DNA of 7,461 nt from an uncultured Treponema sp. Its GTDB lineage: Bacteria; Spirochaetota; Spirochaetia; Treponematales; Treponemataceae. This document shows, piece by piece, positions 6,479 to 7,461 of the stretch (position 1 is its first letter; every line of letters begins with the position of its first letter). The stretch spans positions 1 to 7,461 of the forward strand of contig CAKUWD010000141.1 in assembly GCA_934699065.1 (NCBI GenBank), read 5' to 3'. The notes beneath the pieces are model-generated. The model did no database searches. It saw only the letters and a list, made by a program, of their open reading frames with translations, and was not told the DNA's origin. Made by a program: the position numbers and the translations under genes.

Positions 6479-6506
6479 ATTTTATAGCAGAAAATCGGAT
6501 TGTCAA
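6479..6506 (-). promoter_or_regulatory. Promoter of the WYL regulator gene
   Basis: On the minus strand there is a consensus TTGACA (6506-6501), a 16-bp spacer and TAAAAT (6484-6479), giving a start near 6472 and a leader of about 62 nt to the ATG at 6409. The -10 boxes of the two divergent promoters are only 4 bp apart, so the polymerase footprints overlap. Confidence 0.6.
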
Positions 6507-6517
6507 GCGAAGGTTCG

Positions 6518-6526
6518 AAGGGGGGA
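6518..6526 (+). promoter_or_regulatory. Purine-rich ribosome binding site of the AAA gene
   Basis: AAGGGGGGA just before the ATG at 6530 is a usable, slightly unusual G-run Shine-Dalgarno. It supports the start at 6530 over an in-frame ATG at 6500, which overlaps the minus-strand -35 box. Confidence 0.6.
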
Positions 6527-6529
6527 CTT

Positions 6530-7375
6530 ATGAATTATAAATATCTTTTACAGCAGGTTTATGCCCAACCTGATTTGCAGATAACTGAATCTGTAATCAT
6601 CGAAAATCCTTATGAGCAGGATGGAAACAAAGTTTCTAATCATGGTGCTTATGACTTGAGTGTTTTAAATACCTCAATTCCAGCAGAGGAAATTGTTGGA
6701 ATGGTAGAAAATGCGATTGCATATGGACGCAAAAATCCAGCCGACAGAAAGGGAATCCGAATGCTTTTCTACGGAGTGAGTGGCGGTGGTAAAACGAATC
6801 TTGCACACTTCATTGCTGACTCAATCGGTAGAAAAATTCTTTCTAAGCATGCTTCGGATATTCTTGGAATGTATGTAGGTGAATCAGAAAAACATATTGC
6901 GGAAGCTTTTAATCAGGCAAGGAAAGAAAATAAGATTTTGCTCTTTGATGAAGTAGATTCTTTTTTCAGGGAAAGGTCTCTTGCATCTCATCGTTTTGAA
7001 ATTACTGAGACCAATGAATTTTTAACTCAGATGGAAAACTATGATGGCATTGTAATCTGTACAACAAATCTACGCCAGGTTATGGATAAGGCAATGCAGC
7101 GGCGTTTTCACATTATGGTTGAGTTTAAGGCGCTGGAGGCTGCAGGAATTGAAAAGCTTTTGAAAGTTTACTTTCCTCAGTTTGATTTTGAAGATGGCGA
7201 CTTCCGCCAGCTTTGTAATTATGAAAGCGTTACTCCTGGAGATTTCGGAAATATTTCTTCGCTCCTTAGATTTCTGCCTCCATCAAAAATTACAAAACAA
7301 TATATCATCCAGGAACTATGCCGCATGCAGGAAGAAAAAGAATATGGAAAGAAAACTGTAGGCTTTATGAGTTGA
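6530..7375 (+). CDS. AAA family ATPase, single ATPase domain
   Basis: This is a 281-residue protein with one complete classical AAA module. Walker A is at residues 82-89 (GVSGGGKT), a pore-loop-like Y115-V116-G117 sits in MYVGESEKHI, Walker B is at 136-141 (ILLFDE, followed by VDSFF), sensor 1 is N180 in CTTN, and arginine finger candidates are R191/R192 in AMQRRF. The lid region (about 200-265) contains VTPGDFGNI. Before the ATPase there are only about 75 residues, so there is no large substrate-recognition domain, and no protease or membrane segment is fused. By known AAA biology it should form a ring that remodels a protein or complex using ATP; the target is not visible. Similar ATPase modules can form the C-terminal part of larger proteins, so this may be a short family member or a trimmed one. 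The divergent WYL regulator probably controls it. A palindromic repeat begins just after the stop codon. Confidence 0.87.
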   Translation: MNYKYLLQQVYAQPDLQITESVIIENPYEQDGNKVSNHGAYDLSVLNTSIPAEEIVGMVENAIAYGRKNPADRKGIRMLFYGVSGGGKTNLAHFIADSIGRKILSKHASDILGMYVGESEKHIAEAFNQARKENKILLFDEVDSFFRERSLASHRFEITETNEFLTQMENYDGIVICTTNLRQVMDKAMQRRFHIMVEFKALEAAGIEKLLKVYFPQFDFEDGDFRQLCNYESVTPGDFGNISSLLRFLPPSKITKQYIIQELCRMQEEKEYGKKTVGFMS

Positions 7376-7376
7376 T

Positions 7377-7437
7377 TGTCATCCCGAACTTGATTCGGGA
7401 TCTGATACAAAGATGCTGAAACAAGTTCAGCATGACA
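7377..7437. repeat. Palindromic intergenic repeat with two hairpins and TGTCAT/ATGACA ends
   Basis: The 61-bp element starts one base after the AAA stop. Terminal inverted repeats TGTCAT (7377-7382) and ATGACA (7432-7437) enclose two hairpins of identical geometry. One is ATCCCGAA/TTCGGGAT (7381-7388 with 7394-7401), the other ATGCTGAA/TTCAGCAT (7413-7420 with 7426-7433). Both have 8-bp stems and 5-nt loops (CTTGA and ACAAG). The layout resembles REP/MITE-type dispersed repeats. It could also act as a transcript end or mRNA-stabilising structure, though there is no U-run for a classical terminator. Confidence 0.75.
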
Positions 7438-7461
7438 TGACTGAAACGGAATGACATGGCT
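7438..7461. repeat. Probable continuation of the palindromic repeat, cut by the window end
   Basis: ATGACATG recurs at 7451-7458, 19 bp after the copy at 7432-7439, and the preceding GGA(A)TGACA context looks like the end of another repeat unit (CGGAATGACA). A tandem or composite array probably continues to the right. Confidence 0.4.

Noticed and set aside
6500..6529. Extended AAA start adding MSSEGSKGGL
   Set aside because: The ATG at 6500 has no Shine-Dalgarno; the extension translates the ribosome binding site of the ATG at 6530.
7219..7410. Minus-strand open frame entering from the palindromic repeat
   Set aside because: It starts in the repeat and runs antisense to the AAA gene; a start peptide like IPNQVRDD is what such repeats give when translated.

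Overview
The window is a compact, A+T-rich bacterial accessory region with five protein-coding genes, using TGA as a normal stop codon. A gut or rumen Treponema-like spirochaete is my best guess. The reasons are the A/T-biased codon use, a giant Sel1/ankyrin repeat protein and, at the right edge, a TGTCAT...ATGACA palindromic intergenic repeat with TCCCGAA/TTCGGGA hairpins. This assignment is an inference from style, not from a marker gene.

Layout. (1) 1-3606 (+): a very large Sel1-repeat/ankyrin-repeat protein whose 5' end lies outside the window; the first visible residues are already inside a Sel1 repeat. (2) 3650-4702 (+): a PD-(D/E)XK nuclease-like protein resembling the N-terminal domain of type I restriction HsdR, with a separate C-terminal domain. 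It follows the repeat protein by 43 bp with its own Shine-Dalgarno and is probably co-transcribed. (3) 4739-5390 (+): a complete hicAB toxin-antitoxin module with its own sigma70-type promoter. A perfect 9-bp inverted repeat lies between the -35 and -10 boxes. The predicted transcript start lies almost on the hicA start codon, so toxin mRNA should be leaderless or nearly so, while hicB has a strong Shine-Dalgarno. (4) 5393-6409 (-): a WYL-domain transcription regulator, convergent with hicB (stop codons 2 bp apart) and divergent from (5) 6530-7375 (+), a single-domain AAA ATPase. The 120-bp WYL/AAA intergenic region holds two overlapping divergent promoters and a single dyad placed to affect both.

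How the genes may work together. HicA (RNase) and HicB (antitoxin and autorepressor) are a self-contained module. The WYL protein probably controls itself and the AAA gene. The nuclease and the Sel1/ankyrin protein form a left-hand pair of unknown function. The mix of nuclease, toxin-antitoxin, WYL regulator and AAA ATPase looks like a defence or accessory island. No recognised complete defence system is present, and a common function for all five genes is not shown by the sequence.
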